DNA from: Agarophyton chilense
Taxonomy: Eukaryota; Rhodophyta; Florideophyceae; Gracilariales; Gracilariaceae
Direction: 5' to 3'
DNA: 64,000 bases
Assembly (NCBI GenBank): GCA_030374765.1
Contig: JARGXX010000097.1
Span: 868,001 to 932,000, forward strand
The stretch's first letter is position 1. Each line of letters starts with the position of its first letter. The translations under genes were made by a program, and so were the position numbers. This document shows positions 46,787 through 58,050 of this stretch, in pieces. The notes under the pieces were generated by a model that was not told the origin of the DNA, searched no databases, and was given only the letters and a program-made list of their open reading frames with translations.

Positions 46787-46801
46787 GCCGCGATGCTACC
46801 A
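46787..46801 (-). other. Copia-1 primer-binding site
   Basis: On the minus strand TGGTAGCATCGCGGC starts two bases after the 5' LTR. TGGTAGCA fits the 3' end of a Met-type tRNA; the rest does not, so the tRNA is uncertain. Confidence 0.55.
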
Positions 46802-46803
46802 CT

Positions 46804-47052
46804 TGTTCAAACAAACAGTCGTTGCCTCTCCTCGGTTCAGAGGGTGGCGAGGTAGTAGGTTTTATATCTCCCGTAAACCCTGCAAACCCAGGAAGTCCCT
46901 TGTAGCCAGAATCACAGGGGGCCATTACAATGCCTACAATCACTATCTTCGTCTTTCTATCGTAACACTGATCAACACAGAAGAGGGAACGCAAATTGTT
47001 CTCTTCTATCAACAAGCTTCTCCGAGAGAGCTATGCCAACGCTGTTCCATCA
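46804..47052 (-). repeat. Copia-1 5' LTR (249 bp)
   Basis: About 95% identical to the 3' LTR, one base shorter near 46837. Minus-strand GATATAAAAC near its gag-side end is the likely promoter TATA. Confidence 0.92.
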
Positions 47053-47057
47053 CCCAA

Positions 47058-49040
47058 ACCATATGATCTGGCATGATCACCCAAACACCTACTGTAAACG
47101 TTTGCAAACCGCAGGCAGAGCAACTTCACAGTCCTCTGGCTTTCTGATCTGGATTGTTCAACGGAAAAAAGCTTAGGTGGCCATACTAGAAAAGGAGACC
47201 TTTTCCATTCTTGCTACGCATGGGCGAATGCACTGGATGGTCGCCGGATCGACTGGTTTCGATTTGTACACAGACCATAACAACCTGATATTTCTTTTGG
47301 ACCCATTCTCTCTCATCCCGGACTTGAGATTGCCAGCAGTGAAGAAAGTGTTGAGGTGGGCAGTGAAACTCAGCGCGTACAACTGCACTGGCTATCATAT
47401 CAAAGGCTCTGATAATGTCTGGGCGGATATGCTCACCCGCTTGGCAGCACCCCCTGTAGTTCGCCGACTTACAAAAGTCCCAGCGCTCCACTCAACCTCA
47501 GATGAACAGTTTGTTTGGCCTCCAATAAAGGAAATATGGTCGTCCTAGGAAGACAATCAGGATAACAGACCGCATAACGTGACCAAAGATGTAGGTCTCT
47601 GGAATAACAATGTGAAGTCCATATGGATCCCTGACACAGCAGGAAATCTACAAATTCGACAATTTATTATTGCACACACTGGCAAAACAGTACATCGTGC
47701 GAAAAAAGCCACGATTAAGACTCTCCGTAAGGTTTTCTTCTGGAAAACTTTGAACAACTATGTCAGGGTATTTGTACGCCCCTGCATACACTGTATCTCT
47801 ACTCTCGGTGGCGAGAAAGTATCCTGACCTTTTGGACCAGCGGTATACGGTAGCGTTCCGAATGGTTTACTCCAGTTTGACTACCTGGAGATCGGTCCAA
47901 GCAGAACTGGAGAGAAGTATGTCCTCATGCTCCGTGACGACCATTCAGACTACAAGTGGCTGTTTAATTTCTCTAATATCTCAGCAGAAAATGCAGCAAA
48001 CGCACTCATCGACTAGTGTGCGACTTTTGCAGTCCCACAAGGTCTGATGTCTGATGGACCGACACATTTCCGCAACAAAACCCTTCGACTGCTGGCCAAG
48101 GCTTTGAGCGTTCCCCACCATTTCAGGTTGCTATAAACGCATTGGAGCAATAGCCCAGTAGACCGTCTTGGAGAGGAAGTGTTGAGAACCTTTCGAGCTC
48201 TGGCTTCAGAACTGCAAACGTATTTCAAAGAATGAACTGATTGTACCCCAATTGTCTAAAGCTACCTGATCAATACAGTATGCTTGCACCGTGGAAACAT
48301 TTTCCCTCTCGCTGCCTTTTTGGGCATTGATATGACACCACCGCTTCGAATGTTCCTCCTAACTACATCTTTAAAGTTTAAAACTGTCACGAAGGCCGTT
48401 CTGGAACGTGTATCGAATGTCCAACAGCTGAATAAATACGTGGCAGATCTGTATTCACTCTGCAACGAACTTTGTCGAAGACCAGAGCTGTATCTTGTCA
48501 AAAAGGATCTCGAGAAATATTGCCCAACTTTATCGAAGGCATCTATGTTTTGGTTGCACGGGAAGACTTTCATGCCGGTGTAAAACTTGATTTGCAATGA
48601 AAAGGACCGAAAACAATAGTGCGAATTTCATCTGACTGTGTGTTGGAAGTCGAGGATTTACGAAATGGTTTTACTCAAGAAGTAGATTGAAGCAGATTAA
48701 AGTTCTATCGCGATAGCTCTCTTGAACGAGATTGTATTATGAGTCATGTCTTGACATCAGAAACGGGAATGCCTGTCTCTCGATTAATAAACCTGGTAGA
48801 AACTACAGATTGATTGAAATTCCACCTGCGGTGGAAAGGTTTCTCACACAACAGAGACACTGTGGAGCCTATCGAAAGGATCTCCGAGGGTGTTCCCGTA
48901 ATGTTTCGCCGTCTGCTCGAGCGGAAACACTCTACGGCAAATTCGATTGCAAAGGCGCAAAAACATCTTTCTCTTTGAAAGAGAGGAGTGTGACGCACTC
49001 GGACACAAGCGTAATCCCAAACGGAATCCGAGTCCGTTTT
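47058..49040 (+). pseudogene. Gypsy A, 3' half (RNase H end, integrase, chromodomain)
   Basis: Continues the RNase H frame cut at 42505. It reads SGMITQTP and PLAF, then after a frameshift near 47186 LEKETFSILATH, GFDLYTDHNN and GSDNVWADML. The integrase zinc site is near 47660-47810 (H...H...CIHC), and the core (GEKYVLMLRDDHSDY, LMSDGPTHF, PVDRLGEE) runs to about 48220. A chromodomain-like segment WKGFSHNRDTVEPIERI ends at about 48900. Stops include TGA at 47064 and 47145, TAG at 48015 and several later. It is the oldest element here. Confidence 0.82.
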
Positions 49041-49139
49041 TAGTCAACTGCAGGCCACACAACAACTAGATTAGGTAGCATGCAACCAATGGCTGGGTAG
49101 CACTAGCGAGTGACGTCCTTTGTTCACTAGGGAGTCGGA
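49041..49139. other. End of gypsy A, no LTR recognised
   Basis: Between the gypsy A tail and the unrecognised frame at 49140 I see no LTR end. The 3' LTR of gypsy A is either lost or too decayed to recognise. Confidence 0.4.
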
Positions 49140-49361
49140 TTAAGTACTTAAGGCGCAACAAACTGGCCTGCTATAGTAAAACGAGTTATCGAACTTTTTC
49201 TCTACTGACCCTCCGGTCAGCACATACGAGAAGATGAGAATTCCCGCGAAAGTTACAGTATTAGTCGCTCGTTGGGAGAAGAGCCGCGATGCGGACTGCG
49301 ACAAATCAGCACTTTGATGGGCTTCGATGTTACCAATGGATTTCAGCAATGGCCAGGTAGA
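49140..49361 (-). pseudogene. Unrecognised open frame, 3' part, split by copia-2
   Basis: Minus-strand frame ending in TAA at 49142-49140. When copia-2 and one GTAGA are removed, this frame joins without shift to the frame at 54456-54131. The visible peptide (LLKSIGNIEAHQSADLSQS) matches no family I know. Confidence 0.4.
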
Positions 49362-49609
49362 TCTCAGGTCGAGTGCAAATGATCATAGGAGAGGCTAGTT
49401 AGGTGAAAACAAGACGATAGGAGTTGAGGACTGCTGATACAAACAGTAAGATCAGCAGTCCTTCCTTTATACTCAACAGACGAATACGAGAGCAATAAAC
49501 TACAAAGTGTATGCTCTCGTAAACAAATACAAATACAAAATCAAACGAAAGTCACGTAAGCAATACAAGAATAAATTGACCATGATACAAACATTCAAGT
49601 TCACTGAGA
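49362..49609 (-). repeat. Copia-2 3' LTR (248 bp)
   Basis: Contains a GGACTGCTGA...TCAGCAGTCC inverted repeat (about 49427-49462), which would form a stem around TACAAACAGTAAGA, and a second inverted pair CGAGAGCA/TGCTCTCG near 49488-49519. Both recur in the other LTR. Confidence 0.9.
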
Positions 49610-52600
49610 TCCCCCCTCGAACGGTACGGGTGAAACATAGAGAGCTGTTCGATGCAGTGCAAACAGTTCTCCAATCAGAGACTTCGTGAATATATCTGCT
49701 CGATTTTTCTCAGACGGAACGTGATGAATCGCTATAAGTCCTTGATTGACAGCATCCAATACGTGATGATGCCCTACTTAAATGTGCTTCACTTTTCGCA
49801 TGCGAAATTCGGTTTTCGTCCATGCAATTGCACCAAGATTGTCCTGAAACAAAGGAGTCGGGTATTCCAGTGCAAACCCCAGTCCATTTAGAACGTTCCT
49901 GATCCAAGTGAGTTGTTTAATGCATTCTGAGATAGCATAGAACTCAGCTTCTGTTGTCGATAGGGCCGTTGATTTCTGGAGCTTCGAACTCCAAATCACA
50001 GGAACGTCACCAATAGTGATTACATGACCCCCCCTCGATCGATGTTTATTCAGATCACGGCCCCAATCGGCATCGGACCAAGACGCGACAGAAGAAGAGA
50101 CGCTGTATGGTATTTCCAAGCCGTAATGCTTCGTCGCAAGCAAGTACCTTACGACCTTCTTCATGCATTGCCAATGTTCAGGTGAAGGATTAGATGCAAA
50201 CTTTCCAAGCATGGACACCGCTGTGGACAAATCCGGTCGGGTGCGAGTACTTAGAAAAAGTAGCGATCCAAGAACCTCCTTGTATGGCACATTCATCATA
50301 GCCGAACATTCAGAGTCACTGGGAACTGTCAATGCGTCATACAGACAATGTGTTTGAGGAAGAGGAGCAGCGACGGGTGTTGCAGTATCCATATGACACA
50401 TTTTGATGACCTTCTCAATGAGCGGCCGTTGGTGAAGCAGAATTCCTCTGTGGTTCTCATTAATAGAAACACCAAGATATTAATCAGTTCGACCGAGTTC
50501 AGAAATATCATACTTAGTGCAGAGTTTTTCCTTCGCCCATGTAGTCATATGAGCCGGTCCAAAAATGCTGAGATCATCCACATAGGCCAAAACGATGACC
50601 TTATTCGTTCCAGTTCCGAATAGAAAGACACGAGAAGCAGATTAGAGCGGTTTGAAACCGATGGAGGATAGATAAGAAGAAATGTCTTCGAACCAGAGTC
50701 TCGGCGCTTCCCGAGTGCCATACAATGATTTCACAAGCTTCACAACACGGCCATCGGCTTCACTTACGTCCTTAATTTTCGGGAGCTTAATCCAAATGGG
50801 ACTCTCCGTAGGCATATTAGCATGTAAAAATGCTCCTTTCACATCAATGTGCTGACGATCCCATTTCATAGTAGTGGAGAGAATCATCATGACGCGAAAT
50901 ATTTCAAAGTTGAGTACCGGTGCGTAAAGACTGTCTTTATCAGAGACGGTCTGGAAATTTCCTCGTGCAACCAATCGAGCTTTGAAACGTAAGGGCTTAC
51001 CGTTGTGATCTCGTTTAAGACGGAAAATAAATCCGGAAGGAATTGGCTGGCCATGGTCAGAGGTGGCATCCTCGTAGGTACCGAGATTGCGAATAGTTTC
51101 GAATTCAGTACGGATAGCGTCCTTCCAGTGGGTAGCTTCAGGAGATGAGAGAGCGTGACGTAGTGTAGGTTCATCAGATGTGCTGATTTCTTCAGGAAGT
51201 GTCCGTACTGCATTTGCAACCTCTGTCTCAAAGTCAGATGCACACCCGCCAAGGTCTGGATCGTAGGTTGACGGTTTCTCTGGATAACGAGTCAGTTCGG
51301 AGCTACTGTCACTGTGGGATAAACTGAGGGATTCAGTTTCGTCTGCATGAGACGAGAGTGAGGGGGTGATATGATTGGAACCGGGGGGAGTGTCATCGTC
51401 ATCATCACTGGAAGCATAGCCTTTTGAAGGGCAATAGGAAGAACAGTCTGATGCGGTTGGAGATATAGGTGTAGCAGACCCATTAATGAGGGAAAGACCA
51501 GGAAACTCATTTTCAAGAAACCTGACATGCTTGGTTATGGTAACACCGATGCTGGTTAATTTTTTGTACATGCCACCACGGATGTGTCCAAGATTGAGGC
51601 CTTCCACAAGTCGGGGTTGCATCTTCTTACGATCTTTGGGGGTTTCCTCCACAAGGGCACGGCACCCAAAACTTCGAAGATGCTTTACATCGTGAGGAGG
51701 CTCCTGAAGTAAATGGACAAAGGGTATGCGAGCTGTACTGCGGTGGATGCCGACATTTTTGCAGAAAACTACATGATGAAGAGCATCTTTCCAGAAAGAG
51801 AGCGGCAGATGAGCCTGTTCCAGACAGGCTCGTATGGGTCCCATAGGGACAGCAATGTTGCGTTCAGCAAGACCATTCGATGATGGTGTGTAGGCAGAAG
51901 TTGTAGTAATGACGACACCACTGCGCTTCAAGGTCTTTTGCGCCTTGAAGAACTCTGAACCACCGTCTGAGTGAAGCGAAAGGACACGTTGGTTAGATTG
52001 GCGCTCGAACCAATTTACGTACTCCAACAGTATATCAGATGCTTCGGATTTGCGGAGGAGTGCGGCTGCGAATAAATACCGAGTGTATTCATCGACAATG
52101 ATTATGTAGTAAACACGACCACCTTCCGATTCAGTGCTGAAAAAGGTAATGTCAGTGTGGAGGTGACCAGGTTTACCGGCGGGTGTTAAGGAACCCCGGA
52201 AGCTACGCCGAAATTTTCCACGAACGCACGGAATGCAATCCATTGTTGATTTGCCAGATTTGGATAGCACATGTCTTTCAAGTAGAGTCCTGACCTCTGC
52301 CATCGTTGCAGTATGACCAAGTCGGTTGTGCCACAGCGAAATATTCTTGGAAGTTAAGTCAATTTCTTCCACAGCTACTGTGGACGCCTTCATCGTCATT
52401 TCTTCCACAGCTACTGTAGAGGCCTTCATTGCATCATCAGTGCTGATAATATCGGAAACACGAGCCATCGTAGCCATCGTTTGGGGGTTTGAGCTAAAAT
52501 TGACTGGATGTGAGGAGGAGGAGCAGTGTCCAGGAATGTAATATAGCCCATCAGGGTTTTTAGAAGCGCTGCCAATGATCCGCAGGTTGTCATCCAGATC

Positions 52601-53752
52601 AATGAGGTAGGCTACCGCTGGAAGAAAGAGTACAGCGAGATTTTTGGCAGTAAGAGCTGGGATAGAGAGCAGACTCATGGCAATATTGCTAGAAACCAGC
52701 ATGTTGCTGAGCGAAACCGTTGTGTCAGTTCCTCCATAAGACCAGGTAACGTCTCTAACACCTGTTTCTGTGGCTACGATTTCCGAGTTGTCTCCCAATG
52801 CAATTGGAACATTGCACTTATAGCTCCGATATAAATACTTGGCGGAGGATGTCAGGTGGGCAGTAGAACCAGAGTCCAACATTAAAAAGTTGTCTTCTGT
52901 AGTGCGTGCAGCCATGGCTCGGGGACGTGTGACTGTTACGCGGTTGGTTGTTTTCTTAGAGCTTGAACCAATTTCAGTCAGTTTATCGGGCTTCTCGGTC
53001 GATTCTGTAGACTTCTGACCCGATAGCGCTGTGGTTGATTCAGTAGGGATTTTCAGTTTGTTCTTTGGGTTCAAGGGATTTAGATAACAGCGATTGGTTG
53101 TATGGTTTTCCTTGTTGCATATTCCACATTTTGGTCTGGCTGCCGCAGCTCGTTCTGAGAATTGACTTTCGAGTGTTCGCACTTCATCAAGCAGACGAAT
53201 CGAAACAACATCCCAGGTGGTTTTCTCAGTTGAAAGGGTTTTGATGGCAGCAAAAACAGGATTAAGTTCCATTGCAGTAACCGAAGACACTAAAAGAGCA
53301 ACAGTGAGCTTTTCAGGTAGTTTTATTTCCATGGCTGTTAGTTGTTCTATGGCACTGGCCATCTTGTCGATATGACAACCCATGTTTTGGTTGATGTTAA
53401 AATACCTCATGTTTATCAACTCACATATTTTGACAATGCGGGATGCTGTTGACGTGGATGCAAAACGCTCATCGAATCGTTTCAGCATTTTACATGGGTT
53501 TACAATGTCGCTCTTTACTAAATGCAGAGCCTCATCAGAAAGAGCAGAAACAATAAATCCGCTTGCTTTCTTCTTACTGAACTTCCATTCGGCTTTCTTC
53601 TCTTCATCAGAGATGAAGGGATTTCGATCCTGACTCAAAACTTCTCCAATGCCTTTGTCCTTACATGCGGCATCAATTCGTATTCTCCAGAGCTTGTAGT
53701 CATGCTTTTCATCAAAAGGCATAATTCGAACTTTCAATCCATCAGAATTCAT
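49601..53752 (-). pseudogene. Copia-2 gag-pol, 1383 codons with three in-frame TAA
   Basis: The start is ATG 53752 (MNSDGLKV). An earlier in-frame ATG-like start would lie in the leader. Gag covers residues 1-205 and a CCHC knuckle (CGIC..EN H..NRC) about 209-222. Protease has LDSGSTAH (about 292). Integrase has H-H-C-C (WHNRLGH...CIPC) and D-D-E core (TDITFF, HSDGGSEF, NGLAERN). RT has HIDVKGAFLHA and YVDDLSIFG, and RNase H has SDADW, TEAEF and DIFTKSL. The frame ends at TGA 49603-49601 inside the LTR. TAA codons at 50644, 50482 and 49780 interrupt RT, RT/RNase H connection and RNase H. No frameshift was found. Confidence 0.92.
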
Positions 53753-53867
53753 GGTGAGACAGAAACCGAGAGTACAGTGTAGAAGATTCAAATAAGCAAG
53801 ACAGAAGAGAGACAATTAACAACAACAACTCTGTAAGCAAAAGAACAAATGTTGCAGACTGACGTAA

Positions 53868-53882
53868 CCTGGGCCCGTAACC
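53868..53882 (-). other. Copia-2 primer-binding site, half-tRNA type
   Basis: Directly after the 5' LTR the minus strand reads GGTTACGGGCCCAGG. This matches, with one difference, the complement of the anticodon arm of initiator tRNA-Met rather than a tRNA 3' end. Drosophila copia is known to prime from such an internal tRNA fragment. Confidence 0.6.
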
Positions 53883-54130
53883 TCTAAGGTCGAGTGCAAA
53901 TGAGCGTAGGTGAGGCTAGTTAGGTGAAAACAAGACGATAGAAGTTGAGGACTGCTGATACAAACAGTAAGATCAGCAGTCCTTCCTTTATACTCAACAG
54001 ACGAATACGAGAGCAATAAACTACAAAGTGTATGCTCTCGTAAACAAATACAAATACAAAATCAAACGAAAGTCACTTAAGCAATACAAGAATAAATTGA
54101 CCATGATACAAACATTCAAGTTCACTGAGA
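53883..54130 (-). repeat. Copia-2 5' LTR (248 bp)
   Basis: Inner end reads TCTAAG where the 3' LTR has TCTCAG; outer end is CTGAGA followed by GTAGA. Differences are clustered near 53902-53911, with single changes at about 53942 and 54077. Confidence 0.9.
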
Positions 54131-54456
54131 GTAGATGGGTTATGGCAGAGATAGCATTTTGTTGGGGCATCATGGATAATGAGAACACCGAGGTAGTGTG
54201 CCACATTGACGAAGTGATGTACTACGAAGGCGTATGCCTAGTTCACCGTCTCAGCGGCCAGTTGATGTTGATGCAAAACAGCTACTGCAGATGCTTCTTT
54301 ACCTTGGATAATATGAGGAACAAAGTTGACTGCTTGATAACGTGTGAGACGATCTGAACAAGAATTTGCAAAAGACGCTGGTGATGGGTGTAATTTTCCA
54401 AAGCCCGTAGTTCTAAGTGGAACGGAGTAGTAACACCAGAACAAAATGACGAATGT
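54131..54456 (-). pseudogene. Unrecognised open frame, 5' part, split by copia-2
   Basis: Open from a stop at 54459-54457 to the insertion, with one TAG at 54240-54238. Segments such as YQAVNFVPHIIQGKEAS and AYAFVVHHFVNVAHYLGV look protein-like, with a CYLC pair near the insertion. No ATG start is obvious and no family was recognised. With the part at 49140 it would give about 177 codons. It could be a fragment of an older element or a host exon. Confidence 0.4.
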
Positions 54457-54459
54457 TCA

Positions 54460-54976
54460 CCTTGAACAACAAGTACCCATTTGACACGAAATACACCTTA
54501 AAGGTACTCTCTATTAACTAGAAATTAACCCTGTAATAGAACAAAATCATTTCTACTTCTTCGAAAAGTCCATTCCAACCACAACAACCACTTCTTTCTA
54601 GTCAATATGTGTTACTGGTTTTTGAGATCTGAACCCGAGACCTCGCTGTGGCCTGCCGAAGCTGGAGAGAACGCAGCATCATGATAACCTATTTGTACTT
54701 CCCAGCACGTCGTACAGCATCTACGAGGTCAAAATGTCGAGGCAACACCTGCTGTGGTTCTTTCTATATGCTTTCCTTTCTTACTTTCTCTGCGGCGACG
54801 GCGGGCTGTTTTTGCTTCGACAACGCTCTACTTCAAACACTCAAACGTATCAAAGACAACACTGCTTTTGTCGTTTGCACAGCTCAATAAGCGGTATACA
54901 TGAAACTGAAAGAGTGGAGGTGTATATCCTCCACAATTTCAGTCAACGGTTCAGTCTGGTTTCGTGTCGACCATTA
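54460..54976. other. No recognisable gene
   Basis: Overlapping short frames only. No RNA gene or element end noted. Confidence 0.4.
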
Positions 54977-55320
54977 CTAACATTCCATAAAAGTCGCGAA
55001 ACGATTAGAATCGTCGAAACTGAAAAGAAGAGTTTGCGCGAACAATTGACCGTCGTCAACAGGCCATATTCCGCACTTTGCGAACCCTGAAAATATTGTT
55101 GAAACCGTGAAACATTTCTCATAAATGCCGAATATTATTTGCGCGATATCAAATTCATCAATATCTTCATTAGTTCTCTTTCGGCTGCTATTAACAGCAT
55201 ATAACATTTGGCGGAAGTGATGCTTCAATGAAGGAAATACCCCGAAGTGTAGGAGCTGTGTGGTCCCACTACGGAGAGCTGGTAACGGCCAAGAGGTAGC
55301 TTGGGCTTTTCTAACAACTC
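54977..55320 (-). pseudogene. DDE transposase C-terminal relic, pogo/Tigger/Jerky type
   Basis: The minus strand reads HFGVFPSLKHHFRQML, then TIFSGFAKCGIWPVDD. These match the pattern LQPLDVGVF.PLK...AF/GFRKTGI.P of the C-terminal part of DDE_1 transposases. The catalytic DDE region, HTH and terminal inverted repeats were not found; sequence above 55320 is unreadable. It is a relic about 90 codons long. Assignment rests on two motifs in the right order and spacing. Confidence 0.5.
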
Positions 55321-58050
55321 TAATATAGGGACGCTCAAGTGGAAGATACCGAACATATCCGTGACGCTTGGTCTCCTGACCTTACACCACACCGACCCTG
55401 TCACAATACTTTATTTCAAGGCTTTATGGAAAAATAATTGGGCGGCGGCTCGCAGCGCCGTTGACAGCCAATGGAAATGATTTATTTGAATGACACAATA
55501 TAGGTTTTGTTTTTAAAACAGTATTTCTACTCAAATTTTTGTGACACTAATTTTGTCAGCTGTAATTTTGCCAAAACGTCAATTGTCAATTCCCGGAAAG
55601 TTTGGGGTAGGGATTATGCAACCTATTTTTAAGAAAAGAAACGTTTTATTAATTTTCCACGAACTACAAGTTCTTGGTCAGTCCATCTTTCGAAACATTT
55701 ATGAGAAAATATAGAAATATTTGATTTTGGCACCAGTGATGACCACTAAAACCAGACAATACCTGAAAGGCACGCAATTAGGAGTGACCATCAAGAACGC
55801 TGTACGTTTGCCTTCACCTACCAGTCCTTTTACCGCATTTCTGTGGAGTCTGTACAGAGTTTGAGATGCCGTGGAGCTTCTTCGACATGATTCTGCCGGC
55901 TTGGTTTCGATTTGTTGCGCTTTACGTCCCCTAGAGCCACTTATTGTCAAACCTTTGAATAATATCTTCTACACAGCTTCACTGCCCGCATAAAACTCGT
56001 TTGGTCATTTCTTTCATTTGTTATTGGTTTAAAATGTTAAGTAAAACCTTTTTATACAGTTTAAGGATATTTGGGGTAGATGACTCCTTTCTTCTCTCCC
56101 AAAAAAGATTCGAGCCACTTCTGTTGCAATTTGCTTCCAACGTGAACTATCGGACTTATTCTGTTGCCCAGTAATAGAATATCGGTGATTCAACTTCGAC
56201 ATGGTAGTTTCCACGGCGCTGGATGAATCAGGAGTGGCATCAGATTGCAAAAAACCTCCACTGACAATCGGAAGTTCTTTTAGAGTCCTTACTTGGAATA
56301 ATATTTCAATGCACTTGTTTATGAGGTTCACAACTTGTGGTCAGGAAAGTTCTGCAGAAAGTTAGACGAACAATCCACAGGTTGACTCTCCGTTCTGTTA
56401 ATGCTCAGATTTGAAGTCTTCTTGCAAATTATTGTCTGGGTACCACTGTTACTTTTTTTTCTGTCGTTTTCTTCGGTTTCATTGCTCGAGCCATACATGC
56501 TTTCCAATCTGCACGAAATGGTATACTTTGCCTTTGCAAAACTATACTAGCCCATCTCCTCCTTGTTAAACGACAGGCGCCACACAATAAGAAAAAGCCA
56601 GCATTAGTTCCGACGAAGGGGTTAGTAAACGGATCAGTATTGATATTTTCTCTTGCCTGAATCTTTGTCTCAGTCAATGTGACGTGCGACGTTTGTTTCC
56701 GTGCGGAATAATGGTCACGGACAACGCAAGCGTAAAAAATGGGGTCAAAAAGAGGTTGGCTGAACCAAGTTTTTCGACGTTTGCCATTTCCTCGAGTTCT
56801 TCATGAAGATAAGGGCGTTGTACAGCAAATATAGCATGCGGAATACCGCCTTGGAGCACTCCGACTTTGCACAATGACCGGAGAAGTAACGCATACTGAG
56901 ATATGCGGCTGTGAAGTGGAGGGGGTCAGCAAATTGCGCTCGTTTTGTAGACGGAGGTGGTCAAAAGCGCACATTTAGCTCATGTGCCTGAAACTCCCTT
57001 CCCATGTTCTGATGAACCGGATTTCCGAGTTTTTACGAAATATTTCGGACTCCAATTTCCCGCATTTCCTTGCGATTTGGTTAAGGAAACAGAATCGTAG
57101 CCTTTCATGAGAGTGTTTTCTGGTTTCGATCGTGGCGGTTCTTGCGCACATGGAGCGTCGTATGAGGAAAGGTGATTGCAGAATTCTTAAGATTTGAGAG
57201 TGGCGCGCTTTTCGGAATGGGTCTGCATTTTTGAATGTGGGGAGCAATAGTACTTCGGTGTGTTGCGACTGTCATTTTTGGCGCAAACATTCGTCTTTCG
57301 CTTTGTTTCTGTTGCTTATGTCGCAGAGCATGAAATACTCAACATTTTTTCTTGTTTCAAAGCTCCCACCAGACTTGAAAGTGTCAATGTGTGTATGCGC
57401 GAGTTTGGAGATAAAATGGTCATAAGTTTCTCGAGGAGATGATGTACGATTTTGATAAATGTTAACAAAAAGGCGCCACGGCACGAAATCGCTTCGCACG
57501 GAGTCACTTATGAAACGGGGAAGTAAAGTTTTTATGAGGCATTACATGGCGAACAGTTACCGTTTTTTGTTTCGGTCTCCACTTGGCACGATGCCAAGCA
57601 ACATATAATGGAAAACGGGGAGAAACATGGTTGGTCAAACAGATCACCTGAATCTCCGGCTATATTTTGTCGAGCATAGCTTAAGAGTTCAAGTCGAAAC
57701 CTAAAACTAGTAGGTTTCGGGGAATTGATATAGATTCGTTTTGAAGTTCGAACCCCAAATACATGGGTGCTTTGGGTCTATGAGAAATGGTCTTAGCCTT
57801 TCTCGCTTTTGGGCAAAACATGAAAAACTTCTGGCCAGAATATCTAAAGCTCGCAGTTGCCCTCACACAAGGTCCATGTTGAATACACCAGGAATTTAGC
57901 TAGTGCGAAATTTCAGGATTGATTACAGAAACAAAACAGGCTGTCTGTTTCACTCCGAATGATTTGCAATCTCTGTGCTTGCCATACATTCTCAGACGCG
58001 AGATTCCTTTCGTTGGCAGGACGTACACAATCGCTCAACCCTTGCATCTG
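55321..58050. other. AT-rich region without recognisable gene
   Basis: Minus-strand frames 56331-56029, 56677-56429, 56874-56674 and 57247-56975 lie in series and could be exons or decayed coding sequence; one has a CGAC pair in LLCGACRLTRRRW. None matches a family I know, and splice sites could not be established. GTTTCGATTTGTTGC-type short words recur but no transposon ends were seen. Confidence 0.35.

Larger units (their letters stand above)
42506..47052 (-). mobile_element. Copia-1, complete element (4547 bp) nested in gypsy A
   Basis: LTRs 42506-42755 (3') and 46804-47052 (5'), both TG...CA on the plus strand, flanked by the 5-bp duplication CCCAA (42501-42505 and 47053-47057). The LTRs differ at about 13 positions. 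Domain order gag, protease, integrase, RT, RNase H marks Ty1/copia. All coding parts are damaged. Removing it and one CCCAA rejoins the RNase H frame of gypsy A, which proves nested insertion. Confidence 0.95.
49362..54130 (-). mobile_element. Copia-2, complete Ty1/copia element (4769 bp)
   Basis: LTRs 49362-49609 and 53883-54130, 248 bp each, about six differences (2.4%). The target duplication is GTAGA (49357-49361, 54131-54135). Plus-strand LTR ends are TCTCAG and CTGAGA, perfect complements but not TG...CA. A polypurine tract (minus TCGAGGGGGGA, 49620-49610) and a half-tRNA-type primer site are present. One long gag-pol frame. This is the youngest insertion in the window. Confidence 0.93.

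Noticed and set aside
49601-53752. TAA reassigned to an amino acid
   Set aside because: The 144-aa gene ends in TAA, other genes use TAG and TGA, and copia-1 stops include TAG, so the standard code holds.
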